Below, piece by piece: positions 1-7,917 of a stretch of 29,175 nucleotides of DNA. A model generated the notes under the pieces. It was not told the DNA's origin. It ran no database searches and was given only the letters and a program-made list of their open reading frames with translations. Within the stretch, counting starts at the first letter, position 1. Each line of letters begins with the position of its first letter. The translations under genes were made by a program, and so were the position numbers. The stretch comes from a bacterium (lineage in GTDB: Bacteria; Desulfobacterota; JAPLJL01): the NCBI GenBank assembly GCA_028713675.1, contig JAQTNV010000041.1:1-29175 (forward strand), given 5' to 3'.

Positions 1-1393
1 CCGCCAGAACCTGACCTCCTGCATCCTCGCCGGCGCCAACCTGACCCGGGCGAACCTGTCATCCGCCATCCTGGAAAAGGTTGATCTCTCCGGCAGCCGG
101 CTGGACCATGCCGTCCTGGCCAAGGCCCTGATTAAAAACGCCAACCTCAAAGGCTGCACCGGGGAACAGGTCGACTTCTCCGGAGCCAACTTGAGCGGCG
201 CGAACCTGACCCAAGCCAGTTTCAACCGGGTGAATTTTTTCTCGGCCGACCTGAGTCAGACCACCCTGATCCAGATCAATCTCTCCAATGCCGATCTCTC
301 CGAAACCGACCTGAGCAACGCCAAGTTCACCCGGGCCAATCTGGACACGGTCCTCCTGAAAAACGGGGATTTGAGCGGGGTGGATTTCCGCGGCGCGGTA
401 TTAAAAAAAATCAACCTGAGCGGAGCCGATTTAAGCCGGGCTAATTTCGAGACCGCCGAAACCAGCAATATCCTGGCCCGGACCGCCTGCTTTTTCCAGG
501 CCAACCTCGTGAAGGACACTTTCTCCCCGGCGGATTTTACCGGTTCCGACTTCGAATCCGCGAATCTGGATGAAGCCGATCTTTCCCAGTCCCAGATCGC
601 CTTCGCCAATTTCCGGGGCGCCTCCCTGAAAGCCGCCGACCTCCGGAAATGTAACCTCACCAAGGCCGAACTGGCCTACGCCGACCTTGCCAACAGCAAT
701 CTTTCCGACAGCAACCTGACCTCGGCCAACCTGAAAGGCGCCGGGCTTTCCTCCGCGGTCCTTCGCAACGTCAAGGGGATCGGGGCGGATTTCAGCGGGG
801 CGGACGGGGTCAAATCCAATTTCATCAATGCCCAGCTCAAGCGGGCCAAGTTCCTGAACGCCAAGCTGGTCGGGTCCGACCTGACCGGGGCCGATCTCGA
901 GGGCGCGGACCTCTCCCACGCTTCCTTCGAAGGCGCCGAATTGCAGGGAGCCAACCTGAACCAGGCTTTCCTGCCTTCCGCCCGCCGCCTGGTCGAATGT
1001 CCCTATTGCGGGATTCCGCAGGAACCAGGCGAGATCTGCATTCATTGCAACCATCCCCTGCTCCGGAAATTTCTGGGGCGGAGGCGCTCCCGCCTGGCTT
1101 ACGCCGCTTTTCTCACGAGCCTTTTCTCCGGCCCGGTCTTCCTGATCTTTCTCTTTCTCTGGCGCTCCCTGCTCCCCCACCACCCTCTCGGTTCCCAAAT
1201 CCTCGCCATCGGCCTGGCCGCGGGCATTCTCGTCACCCTGCTGGCTTTCATCCTGGGAACGATTTCGCTGGTCCTGCTCCGGATCCGCCCGGAACTGAAA
1301 GGCAATTCCTATTCCCTGACCGCGCTTTTCCTGGTGCTCGCCGTTGTCGCGCTCCTGGTCATAATCCTTGAGCTGCCCCGGTGGCTTACCTGA
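1..1393 (+). CDS. Pentapeptide-repeat protein with C-terminal zinc ribbon and membrane segments (5' partial)
   Basis: The reading frame is open from base 2, so the true start lies before the window; a TTG at 191 falls in mid-repeat and is not a credible start. About 320 visible residues are tandem A(D/N)LXX pentapeptides (ANLSGANL, ADLSRANF, ADLEGADL), which in known structures form a right-handed four-sided beta helix. At about 998-1048 there is a CxxC-x9-CxxC zinc ribbon (CPYC...CIHC). The last ~110 residues contain three hydrophobic stretches that look like membrane helices. The repeat domain is therefore probably tethered to the inner membrane, with the ribbon at the junction. The family acts in protein-protein contact and has no fixed reaction. 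The 3' end overlaps the adenylyl cyclase gene by 13 bases, which suggests translational coupling and a shared signalling role (inference). Confident on architecture, not on function. Confidence 0.85.
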   Translation, partial: RQNLTSCILAGANLTRANLSSAILEKVDLSGSRLDHAVLAKALIKNANLKGCTGEQVDFSGANLSGANLTQASFNRVNFFSADLSQTTLIQINLSNADLSETDLSNAKFTRANLDTVLLKNGDLSGVDFRGAVLKKINLSGADLSRANFETAETSNILARTACFFQANLVKDTFSPADFTGSDFESANLDEADLSQSQIAFANFRGASLKAADLRKCNLTKAELAYADLANSNLSDSNLTSANLKGAGLSSAVLRNVKGIGADFSGADGVKSNFINAQLKRAKFLNAKLVGSDLTGADLEGADLSHASFEGAELQGANLNQAFLPSARRLVECPYCGIPQEPGEICIHCNHPLLRKFLGRRRSRLAYAAFLTSLFSGPVFLIFLFLWRSLLPHHPLGSQILAIGLAAGILVTLLAFILGTISLVLLRIRPELKGNSYSLTALFLVLAVVALLVIILELPRWLT

Positions 1394-3024
1394 TCCATAA
1401 AGAATCCGCTGATACTTTTCAGATGTTTCCGATCCTGGGGTCGGAGTTCAACATCGGCCGGCTCCCGGAAAGCGACCTCTGCCTTCCGGAGGTCCCGGTT
1501 TCCCGGAAACACTGCCAGATCCGCCGGGAGGAGGATTCCTATATCCTGGCCGACCTCGAAAGCCTGAACGGCACCACCCTGAACGGGGCCCAGGTGAAAA
1601 CCGCCGAACTCCGGGACGGAGACGTCATCCAGGTCGGAAACAGCACCCTGGTCTTTCACCAGCCCGAATCCCGGACGGCCCGGCCGGGACCGGATGAGCA
1701 ACCCCCGCCCTCCCCCTCGCTCCCGCCTCCTCCCCGGGTGGAGAAATCCTCCCCCGACCCCGATCTCGACTGGGCCGAGATCGCCCGCCGGGTGGAGGAA
1801 ATGAGGTCCGACGACTCCAAGCTCGTCAAACCCGAATTCCGGAATTTCTATCTCCTCCGCGACCTCTGCCGGGTGATTATCCAGGCCAACTCGGAGGAAG
1901 ACCTGCTGGAGGTCGCCATGGACGGCATCTCCCGCGTTTTTTCCTTCCAGGTAGCGGGGATCTTCCTCCGCGATCCCAAGGTCCCGAACCGGCTGGTTCC
2001 CAAATTCATCCTGGGAACCAATCCCAAAAACCCGGAGATTTCCACCACCATTCTTAAATACGCCGGGGAGAAAAACCTGGTCCTGCTTTCCACCGATGCC
2101 CGCACCGACCCCCGCCTCCTCAGCGGGGATTCCATTTCCGATCTGGGCATCCACTCCGCCCTGGCTGCCCCGCTCTGGGACGGGGAAGAAAACTTCGGGG
2201 TGATCTACCTCTCCACCCGCAAACCGGAATCCAGTTACCGCGAAAACGACCTGGAGCTTCTCTCCGCCCTCGCCAACCTGGTGGCCGCGGGGATCCGCAA
2301 GCTCAAGCTCCGGGAAGGGATGGAGAAGGAACAGCTCCTCCGCTCCCATCTCGAGCATTACCATTCACCGGAAGTGATCGACCTGATCATGAAGCAGGCC
2401 AGCGACTCGGAAGGCAAAATCCCGGCTACCGTCCGGGAGATTACCATTCTTTTTGCCGACATCCGCAATTTCACCTCCCTTTCGGAAAACCTTCCGCCCC
2501 CGGAAATCGCCGAGCTGCTGAATGAATTTTTCGCCTATTCCACCGAGACCATCTTCCGCTATCATGGCTCGCTGAATAAATTTCTCGGGGACGGCCTGAT
2601 GGCCATCTTCGGGGCGCCGCTTCCCCGGAAAAACCACGCGGAATCAGCGGTGCGGACCGCGCTCGATCTGATGCGGGAAACCGAGAAATACTGCGCCCGG
2701 CTCCCCGTTTCCAAACGTTTCGCCATCAAGATCGGGATCAACACGGGAGAAGTGGTGGTAGGATCCTTCGGTAACCCCAAGAGGATGGAATACACCGCCC
2801 TGGGCGACGAGGTGAACACCGCCTCCCGCCTCGAGAGCACCGCGGAGGCCGGGCAGATCCTGATCAGCGAACGAACCCGGGAGATGATCCGGGACCTCTT
2901 CCCCACCCGGGAGATCGGGTACATCACCCTCAAGGGCAAGGCCCGCCAGGTCAAGGTTTTTGAAGTGATTACCGGGTCCGGACGGACTCCGGAAAATCCG
3001 CCCCTCCGCGAATACGGGGTATAA
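1381..3024 (+). CDS. FHA-GAF class III adenylyl cyclase
   Basis: 547 residues from a GTG start lying inside the end of the preceding gene. Residues ~1-95 are an FHA domain, which binds phosphothreonine (GR, SRKH and LNGT motifs). A proline-rich linker follows, then a GAF domain (~155-310) and a class III nucleotide cyclase domain (~345-535). The cyclase residues look complete: metal-binding Asp360 (FADIRNF) and Asp404 (FLGDG), adenine-selecting Lys400 and Asp476, and transition-state Asn479 and Arg483 (GDEVNTASR). That set predicts ATP as substrate and cAMP as product. The FHA domain suggests input from a Ser/Thr kinase and the GAF domain a small ligand or redox signal; neither partner is in the window. 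No membrane segment is seen, so the enzyme is probably cytosolic but recruited to the coupled pentapeptide membrane protein (inference). Confidence 0.93.
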   Translation: MAYLIHKESADTFQMFPILGSEFNIGRLPESDLCLPEVPVSRKHCQIRREEDSYILADLESLNGTTLNGAQVKTAELRDGDVIQVGNSTLVFHQPESRTARPGPDEQPPPSPSLPPPPRVEKSSPDPDLDWAEIARRVEEMRSDDSKLVKPEFRNFYLLRDLCRVIIQANSEEDLLEVAMDGISRVFSFQVAGIFLRDPKVPNRLVPKFILGTNPKNPEISTTILKYAGEKNLVLLSTDARTDPRLLSGDSISDLGIHSALAAPLWDGEENFGVIYLSTRKPESSYRENDLELLSALANLVAAGIRKLKLREGMEKEQLLRSHLEHYHSPEVIDLIMKQASDSEGKIPATVREITILFADIRNFTSLSENLPPPEIAELLNEFFAYSTETIFRYHGSLNKFLGDGLMAIFGAPLPRKNHAESAVRTALDLMRETEKYCARLPVSKRFAIKIGINTGEVVVGSFGNPKRMEYTALGDEVNTASRLESTAEAGQILISERTREMIRDLFPTREIGYITLKGKARQVKVFEVITGSGRTPENPPLREYGV

Positions 3025-3341
3025 TTTCCCCCGCCTGCATTGCTATCCTAATTCTTTTCCAAGCAAGCTTTTCCATTGGTTTTACAAAACCCCGGGGGGA
3101 GGTTCTCGCGACCCAAACTTCTTTATACCTGGATACCGACAAATTCGATGGCTCCTGATAATTGGATCCAACGAAGGCGAGGCCCTGCGGGACCGCCGCC
3201 CGGGATTTCGTGATCGCACATATTGGTTTGGGGAGCGAAACCTTCCCCCCAAAAAGAAGAAAAGGGCTATCGGAAAAGGTAAAAGATAGATTCTTCGCCA
3301 GAGGCTCAGAATGACAAGGAGGGTGCTTACTGCCTACTATT
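3025..3341. other. Convergent intergenic region, no gene
   Basis: This 317-base gap lies between two converging genes and no supported reading frame was found. It holds a short palindrome at 3078-3091 (GGTTTTACAAAACC), an imperfect G-rich/C-rich hairpin around 3225-3255 and, near 3290-3315, an ATTCTTCG...CTCAGAATGACA string of the kind seen as a dispersed repeat in many environmental genomes. It ends with two 7-base units against the stop codon of the kinase gene. No clear intrinsic terminator with a T-run was found. Confidence 0.5.
3325..3338. repeat. 7-base-period repeat, GCTTACT/GCCTACT units
   Basis: Two adjacent 7-base units (gcttact, gcctact) lie three bases beyond the stop codon of the PfkB-family gene. 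The same unit type recurs as a longer array at 19048-19096, also at the end of a minus-strand gene. Confidence 0.55.
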
Positions 3342-4250
3342 TCAGATTCCCTCGAAATGCGAGAGGCGCTTGAATTGATGGTAGCGTTCCTCGATCTCGG
3401 GATAGGTAAGCTTGACCAGGCGGTTCAGGCTGAAATCCTCGACGTTAAAGGAGGCCATCACGCTCCCGAAAACGATGGCCCGCCGGAGATTCTCGGAGCC
3501 GAAATTCCGGGTGTTCACGAGATAACCCATAAACCCGCCGGCGAAGGTATCCCCCGCTCCGGTGGGGTCGTAGACCGTTTCCAGGGGATAACCGGGGGCG
3601 GAAAATATCTGGTCTCCCTCGAACATCAGGACCCCGTATTCGCCCTGTTTGATCACCAGGATCTTGGGGCCCATGGCCTGGATCCGGCGGGCCGCTTTGA
3701 CCAGATTGTATTCCTCGGATAGTTGCCGGGCCTCGGATTCATTGATCGTGAGGATATCCACACGCTTGAGCAATTCGAGCAGGTCCTTCCGCTTTTCCGC
3801 GATCCAGCAGTTCATCGTGTCGGCGGCAACGATATCCGGGCGTTTCAACTGTTTCAGGACCTCGAGCTGCAGCGACGGTTGGATATTGGCCAGGAAAAGA
3901 AAAGGCGTTTCCCGATAAGCTTCCGGAATCCGGGGGCTGAAATCGGCGAAAACATTCAGGCCCAAAAACTGGGTCTGGGCGTCGGAAAGGTTAAATCCAT
4001 ATTTTCCCGTCCAGCGGAAAGTGGACCCGGGCTTTTTCTCCAGTCCCTGGAGGTCGATCCCGCGCTTCTTTAAAGTCTGGATGTGTTTATCGGAGAAATC
4101 ATCCCCCACCACGGCCACCAGCCGGACGTCGGTGAAAAAACTGGCGGAAACCGAGAAATAAATGGCCGAACCGCCCAGGACCTCTTCCACCCGCCCGAAG
4201 GGTGTTTCCACGGTATCAAGCGCCACCGAACCTACGACTAAAATGCCCAT
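3342..4250 (-). CDS. PfkB-family carbohydrate kinase
   Basis: 302 residues, the usual length for the ribokinase/PfkB family, which phosphorylates sugars or nucleosides with ATP. The N-terminal GG motif of the substrate site is present (GGSAIYFS, ~26-33). The C-terminal signature is intact as DPTGAGDTF, with Asp234 as expected catalytic base and an anion hole formed by GAGD. An NxxE-like motif (TINESE, ~168-173) fits the Mg/phosphate site. The ATG at 4250 is preceded by AAGGA at good spacing, which supports this start. It lies downstream of gatC and gatA on the same strand, but a repeat-rich gap of about 270 bases makes a single operon uncertain. The substrate cannot be read from sequence; ribose, adenosine or another sugar are all possible. 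Confidence 0.88.
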   Translation of the reverse strand: MGILVVGSVALDTVETPFGRVEEVLGGSAIYFSVSASFFTDVRLVAVVGDDFSDKHIQTLKKRGIDLQGLEKKPGSTFRWTGKYGFNLSDAQTQFLGLNVFADFSPRIPEAYRETPFLFLANIQPSLQLEVLKQLKRPDIVAADTMNCWIAEKRKDLLELLKRVDILTINESEARQLSEEYNLVKAARRIQAMGPKILVIKQGEYGVLMFEGDQIFSAPGYPLETVYDPTGAGDTFAGGFMGYLVNTRNFGSENLRRAIVFGSVMASFNVEDFSLNRLVKLTYPEIEERYHQFKRLSHFEGI

Positions 4251-4292
4251 GATAATCCTTTTCTTTTAATGACCAACAAACCAAATTCTAAA

Positions 4293-4313
4293 TATCAGCT
4301 ATCAGCGGTCAGT
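4293..4313. repeat. 7-base-period repeat, TATCAGC units
   Basis: Three units (tatcagc, tatcagc, ggtcagt) lie in the gap upstream of the PfkB-family gene, on the side facing gatA. One of several 7-periodic arrays in this gap. Confidence 0.6.
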
Positions 4314-4327
4314 TGCGTATGAAGCAA

Positions 4328-4387
4328 GTAGGGGAGGGCCTAGTGCCCTCCCGGAATTCTTCGGGCGGGGATAAACCCCGCCCCTAC
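4328..4387. repeat. GTAGGGG...CCCCTAC palindromic element, short form
   Basis: A 60-base element bounded by inverted ends GTAGGGG and CCCCTAC. Inside are a GGGAGGGC/GCCCTCCC hairpin and a second GGCGGGG/CCCCGCC hairpin. A longer relative with the same ends and first hairpin lies at 7137-7244. It carries no coding capacity and resembles REP or MITE-like dispersed palindromes. It could also form strong RNA structure between gatA and the kinase gene. Confidence 0.7.
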
Positions 4388-4390
4388 CGC

Positions 4391-4418
4391 TTCAAACTCG
4401 AAACCCGAAACTCGAAAC
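4391..4418. repeat. 7-base-period repeat, CGAAAC units
   Basis: Four units (ttcaaac, tcgaaac, ccgaaac, tcgaaac), each one or two bases different from its neighbour. Related arrays occur at 21602-21629 (same orientation) and 7083-7110 (reverse complement). Confidence 0.8.
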
Positions 4419-4427
4419 TTCTTTTAT

Positions 4428-4455
4428 ATTCATCATTCGTCAATCGTCAATAGAT
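4428..4455. repeat. 7-base-period repeat, ATTCGTC units
   Basis: Four units (attcatc, attcgtc, aatcgtc, aatagat) placed ten bases after the CGAAAC array. Two unrelated unit sequences with the same period therefore stand almost back to back. Confidence 0.7.
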
Positions 4456-4521
4456 AATTTTCAATTCTTCCGGTCTTTCCCTAACCACCCAGCAACCTAT
4501 CAACCTAGCCACCCTGGTGGA

Positions 4522-5985
<1,464 letters not shown>

Positions 5986-5993
5986 TGTTTAAC

Positions 5994-6028
5994 AGGTCAT
6001 GGATCGTAGGTCATAGGTCATGGGTTAT
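5994..6028. repeat. 7-base-period repeat, AGGTCAT units
   Basis: Five units (aggtcat, ggatcgt, aggtcat, aggtcat, gggttat) immediately upstream of the gatA start codon, occupying the place where a ribosome binding site would be expected. Confidence 0.8.
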
Positions 6029-6044
6029 AAAATCTTTATTCTTT

Positions 6045-6086
6045 CAACCTTGAACGTTGAACGTTGAACTTTGAACCCTGAACCCT
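6045..6086. repeat. 7-base-period repeat, GAACGTT/GAACCCT units
   Basis: Six units (caacctt, gaacgtt, gaacgtt, gaacttt, gaaccct, gaaccct). The last base overlaps the gatC stop codon. The same GAACCTT-type unit recurs at 7360-7380, 12245-12265 and 23762-23796. Confidence 0.85.
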
Positions 6087-6385
6087 TATTCAATAACCTT
6101 CTTTACTTTAAACATCCCCTTCCCTTTTTCCGGGGCGTTGGCCAAAGCCTCGTCGACCGGAATGGATGGACGCGCCTCGTCTTCCCGGAACGGCCAGGTG
6201 AGCTCCACGGCGTGGGCGGTCGGCTCGATCCCGGCGGTGTCGACCTCCTTGAGGCGTTCAAAAAAACCCAGGATGGAATCCATCTCCTGGGTCAATTTAT
6301 CGATTTCCTCCGGTGAGGGAGAAAGCCGGGCCAGGCGGGCGATGTGGAGAACCTCTTCCTTACTGATCCGTGATCCGTTTTTCAT
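6086..6385 (-). CDS. gatC: Asp-tRNA(Asn)/Glu-tRNA(Gln) amidotransferase subunit C
   Basis: 99 residues, typical GatC length. GatC wraps around the A-B interface of GatCAB and stabilises the complex without catalysis. The N-terminal helical segment (SKEEVLHIARLARL) and the central FFERLKEVDT...IEPT segment are family hallmarks, and the C-terminal tail has the usual basic KGMFKVKKVI ending. The ATG at 6385 has only a weak purine-rich GGGGAA upstream. It is followed on the same strand by gatA. The gatC-gatA order is common in bacteria and supports co-transcription despite the repeat-filled spacer. Confidence 0.95.
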   Translation of the reverse strand: MKNGSRISKEEVLHIARLARLSPSPEEIDKLTQEMDSILGFFERLKEVDTAGIEPTAHAVELTWPFREDEARPSIPVDEALANAPEKGKGMFKVKKVIE

Positions 6386-6403
6386 TTAATTCCCCGCTCT
6401 TCC

Positions 6404-6433
6404 CGTCATCCCGGCGGAAGCCGGGATCCAGAC
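6404..6433. repeat. GTCATCCCGG palindromic repeat, half element
   Basis: CGTCATCCCGGC-GGAA-GCCGGGATCCAG forms a short hairpin. This sequence type is a widespread dispersed palindrome in proteobacterial and related genomes. A compound version stands about 170 bases to the right. Confidence 0.65.
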
Positions 6434-6604
6434 TGGAAATGCTGGATTTCGTTTAAAAAGTCACAAAATTATAAACCAAACCCGGTTTGGATGAAACCAA
6501 AGACTCTGATATATTATTCGTTGTGTAAAGCATGGCACTTATTGGCATTTAATCCGGAGTTTTCATTCCTGTCCATAAGTGCCTTAAGGATTTTCTTTCG
6601 GTTT

Positions 6605-6671
6605 CGTCATCCCCGCGAAAGCGGGGATCCAGAAAATTAATTCTGGATTCCGGGTCAAGCCCGGAATGACG
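6605..6671. repeat. GTCATCCCC compound inverted repeat, full element
   Basis: A 67-base element with inverted ends CGTCAT and ATGACG. It contains two hairpins (CCCCGC-GAAA-GCGGGG and CCGGG-TCAA-GCCCGG) joined through an inverted CCAG/CTGG pair. It ends about 30 bases before the ribosome binding site of the NTF2-like gene and would be transcribed as a structured leader if the promoter is upstream. Confidence 0.75.
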
Positions 6672-6712
6672 ATCTAAAAAATCGAATCCTGAAATTAGTA
6701 AGGAGGAATAAC

Positions 6713-7075
6713 ATGGCTATTAACGACGTCCCCCAGAAATTCTTTTCCCGTCTCAACAGCGCGCTGAAAACCGGCGACTTCAGCCTGGTTCTGGACGTTT
6801 TCGTCCCGTCCTCGATCATGGAATACAAAATGCGCGGGCCCCAGAAATTCATCAACCCCGAGCTGATTACGGACGGCCTCAAGTCTATGGTTAAAAAAGG
6901 CGCTAATTTCGTGATTTCCGAACCCGCCGTCGGCGGCAACCGCGTCGCGGTCAACTTCGATCTCTATGACTCCGGTCCCGCCAAAATTACCGGGACGGTG
7001 ATCTTCACCGTCAATGAGAAGGACAAAATCACCTACCTGGTTTTCGAGCCCGGCTGGAATAAGTCGGGGGGATAA
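6713..7075 (+). CDS. Small NTF2/SnoaL-like protein, function unknown
   Basis: 120 residues with a strong ribosome binding site, TAAGGAGG, eight bases before the ATG, which makes this a real gene. The pattern resembles the NTF2-like/SnoaL alpha-beta cone fold: an N-terminal helix (PQKFFSRLNSALKTGD), a region with MEYKMRGPQKFI, then alternating strands (NFVISEPAVGGNRVAVNFDL, GTVIFTVNEKDKITYLVFEPGW). There is no signal peptide, no membrane segment and no cysteine. The fold is used both for enzymes and for ligand-binding proteins, so no reaction can be assigned. It stands alone between repeat-rich gaps. The family call is tentative; its existence as a gene is well supported. Confidence 0.75.
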   Translation: MAINDVPQKFFSRLNSALKTGDFSLVLDVFVPSSIMEYKMRGPQKFINPELITDGLKSMVKKGANFVISEPAVGGNRVAVNFDLYDSGPAKITGTVIFTVNEKDKITYLVFEPGWNKSGG

Positions 7076-7082
7076 TCTGGCA

Positions 7083-7110
7083 GTTTCGAGTTTCGGGTTT
7101 CGGGTTTAAA
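7083..7110. repeat. 7-base-period repeat, GTTTCGG units
   Basis: Four units (gtttcga, gtttcgg, gtttcgg, gtttaaa), the reverse complement of the CGAAAC arrays at 4391 and 21602. It begins eight bases after the stop codon of the NTF2-like gene. Confidence 0.8.
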
Positions 7111-7136
7111 AGTTAATGATATTTTTTAAGTATTTT

Positions 7137-7244
7137 GTAGGGGAGGGCCTTGTGCCCTCCCGGAATTTTTCGGGCGGGTATCCTTCGGCTTCCCTCGATA
7201 GAACTCGGGATAAATCACTCAGGACAGGTAAATCCCACCCCTAC
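7137..7244. repeat. GTAGGGG...CCCTAC palindromic element, long form
   Basis: A 108-base relative of the 60-base element at 4328-4387: same left end, same GGGAGGGC/GCCCTCCC hairpin and same right-end CCCCTAC. It differs by about 45 extra bases inserted in the second half (about 7189-7233). A shared frame with variable content is what non-autonomous mobile palindromes look like. Confidence 0.65.
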
Positions 7245-7255
7245 CTCATCATAAA

Positions 7256-7352
7256 TTCCCCCTTTGTAAAAAGGGGGACTAAAGGGGATTTTCAAAATTA
7301 AGCGTAAGCATTGTTCAATCTCCCTCACCCCTCTTTGATAAAGAGGGGAATT
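7256..7352. repeat. Two CCCCTTT...AAAGGGG hairpins
   Basis: Consecutive C-rich/G-rich inverted repeats: TCCCCCTTT-gta-AAAAGGGGGA and then CCCCTCTTTgat-AAAGAGGGG. A similar palindrome lies at 28105-28153 between converging genes. These are dispersed repeat types that can also stop transcription in either direction. Confidence 0.55.
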
Positions 7353-7359
7353 TGTTTTT

Positions 7360-7380
7360 GAACTTATAACCTTGAACCAT
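7360..7380. repeat. 7-base-period repeat, GAACCTT-type
   Basis: Three units (gaactta, taacctt, gaaccat) ending in the ATG that opens the truncated first smr copy. The following coding bases (gaccgac) keep the period for one more unit. Confidence 0.55.
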
Positions 7381-7444
7381 GACCGACGACCCAGAATTTA
7401 TTGAACTTCCTATTGACGGTAAACTGGACCTGCATACCTTCAAT
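7379..7444 (+). pseudogene. Truncated first copy of a Smr-domain gene
   Basis: From the ATG at 7379 the frame reads MTDDPEFIELPIDGKLDLHTFN, matching the N-terminus of the Smr-domain protein just downstream. The frame then runs into a palindromic repeat and stops at 7510 after 43 codons, without the rest of the domain. The copies differ mostly at third codon positions, so this looks like an old paralogue rather than a fresh duplication. It could still be translated as a leader for the downstream frame. Confidence 0.6.
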
Positions 7445-7445
7445 C

Positions 7446-7496
7446 TCTATTCCCCCTCTCCCCTCGTGGGAGAGGGCGGGGTGAGGGGGCCATCTG
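7446..7496. repeat. Palindromic repeat inserted in the smr locus
   Basis: A CCCTCTCCCC-tcgt-GGGAGAGGGcGGGGTGAGGGGG palindrome, of a type dispersed in many proteobacterial-like genomes. It separates the truncated first smr copy from the second. Its right edge falls where the second copy's start codon should be. Confidence 0.65.
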
Positions 7497-7784
7497 AAAA
7501 CCGATCATGAAACCCCGCCGGACCTGATTGAGTTTCCCATCGACGGCGAACTCGATCTGCATACCTTCAAGCCGGGGGAAGTGAAAGACCTGGTCAGCGA
7601 CTATATCGAAGCCGCTAAAGAGAAGGGACTGACCCAGATCCGGATCATTCACGGCAAGGGCACCGGGGCTTTGCGCAAAACCGTCCATGCCCTGCTTTCC
7701 CGCCACCCGGGCGTCCGGGAATTCCACCTCGCCGATGAAACCGCCGGCGGCTGGGGCGCCACTATTGTTACATTCAAAAAGTAA
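7494..7784 (+). CDS. Smr-domain protein (start codon uncertain)
   Basis: A single Smr (small MutS-related) domain of about 96 residues. The three hallmark motifs are present: LDLHTF near the N-terminus, HGKGTGALR in the middle and GGWGATIV near the C-terminus. The family binds and often nicks DNA or cleaves RNA; in MutS2 it is the C-terminal nuclease domain. The GTG at 7581 would remove the LDLH strand and is unlikely. The frame is open back to 7485, where a stop lies in the palindrome. The only initiation-like codon at the expected place is CTG at 7494, preceded by GAGGGGG from the repeat. The usual ATG appears to have been lost at the repeat junction, so expression is uncertain and the gene may be decaying. 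Confidence 0.7.
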   Translation: MKTDHETPPDLIEFPIDGELDLHTFKPGEVKDLVSDYIEAAKEKGLTQIRIIHGKGTGALRKTVHALLSRHPGVREFHLADETAGGWGATIVTFKK

Positions 7785-7807
7785 TTTCAGTCTCAAAATC
7801 CATTGAC

Positions 7808-7835
7808 AAAAAAAAGGAGGCCGTTTTCGGCCTCC
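7808..7835 (-). terminator. Intrinsic terminator of flavoprotein operon copy 1
   Basis: Read on the minus strand this is GGAGGCCG-AAAA-CGGCCTCC followed by eight Ts, a perfect 8-base-pair stem with a U-tail. It lies about 80 bases beyond the stop codon of the iron-sulfur protein gene. The flanking GTAGGGG on the stem side ties it to the GTAGGGG palindrome family. Confidence 0.88.
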
Positions 7836-7856
7836 CCTACGAAATCAAAGATTGTC

Positions 7857-7903
7857 ACCCTCCCCTTCATACCCTCCCCTCAAGGGAGGGGAGAATGAGG
7901 AAG
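7857..7903. repeat. CCCTCCCCT palindrome
   Basis: CCCTCCCCT-caag-GGAGGGG inverted repeat with CCTCCCC/GAATGAGG flanks, between the terminator and the end of the iron-sulfur gene. It is present downstream of operon copy 1 only. Confidence 0.5.
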
Positions 7904-7917
7904 GAATCTCTAGCTGA

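Larger units (their letters stand above)
6386..6712. other. Divergent intergenic region with palindromes
   Basis: This 327-base gap separates gatC (leftward) from the NTF2-like gene (rightward), so promoters for both should lie here. No gene was found. It contains two GTCATCCC-type palindromes (6404-6433 and 6605-6671) and a perfect 15-base palindrome CCAAACCCGGTTTGG at 6476-6490, which could be an operator. No convincing -35/-10 pair was found. Confidence 0.5.
7076..7378. other. Repeat-filled intergenic region
   Basis: About 300 bases without a supported gene. In order it holds a GTTTCGG 7-base-period array (7083-7110), the long GTAGGGG element (7137-7244), two CCCCTTT...AAAGGGG hairpins (about 7256-7295 and 7319-7352) and a GAACCTT-type array that runs into the ATG at 7379. 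Confidence 0.6.

Noticed and set aside
191-1393. TTG at 191 as start of the pentapeptide protein
   Set aside because: The pentapeptide pattern continues without a break in the same frame back to base 2, so the start is outside the window.
6533-6551. TGGCAC...GGC resembling a sigma-54 promoter
   Set aside because: The spacing between GG and GC is one base short of the required spacing and the -12 TTGCA is not matched.
7379-7510. 43-codon open frame starting at ATG 7379 as an independent small protein
   Set aside because: The first 22 codons are a Smr N-terminus and the rest is translated palindrome. Better described as a truncated copy, with a possible leader role noted under findings.
7581-7784. 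GTG at 7581 as the Smr protein start
   Set aside because: It would delete the LDLH strand that belongs to the domain, and no Shine-Dalgarno precedes it.
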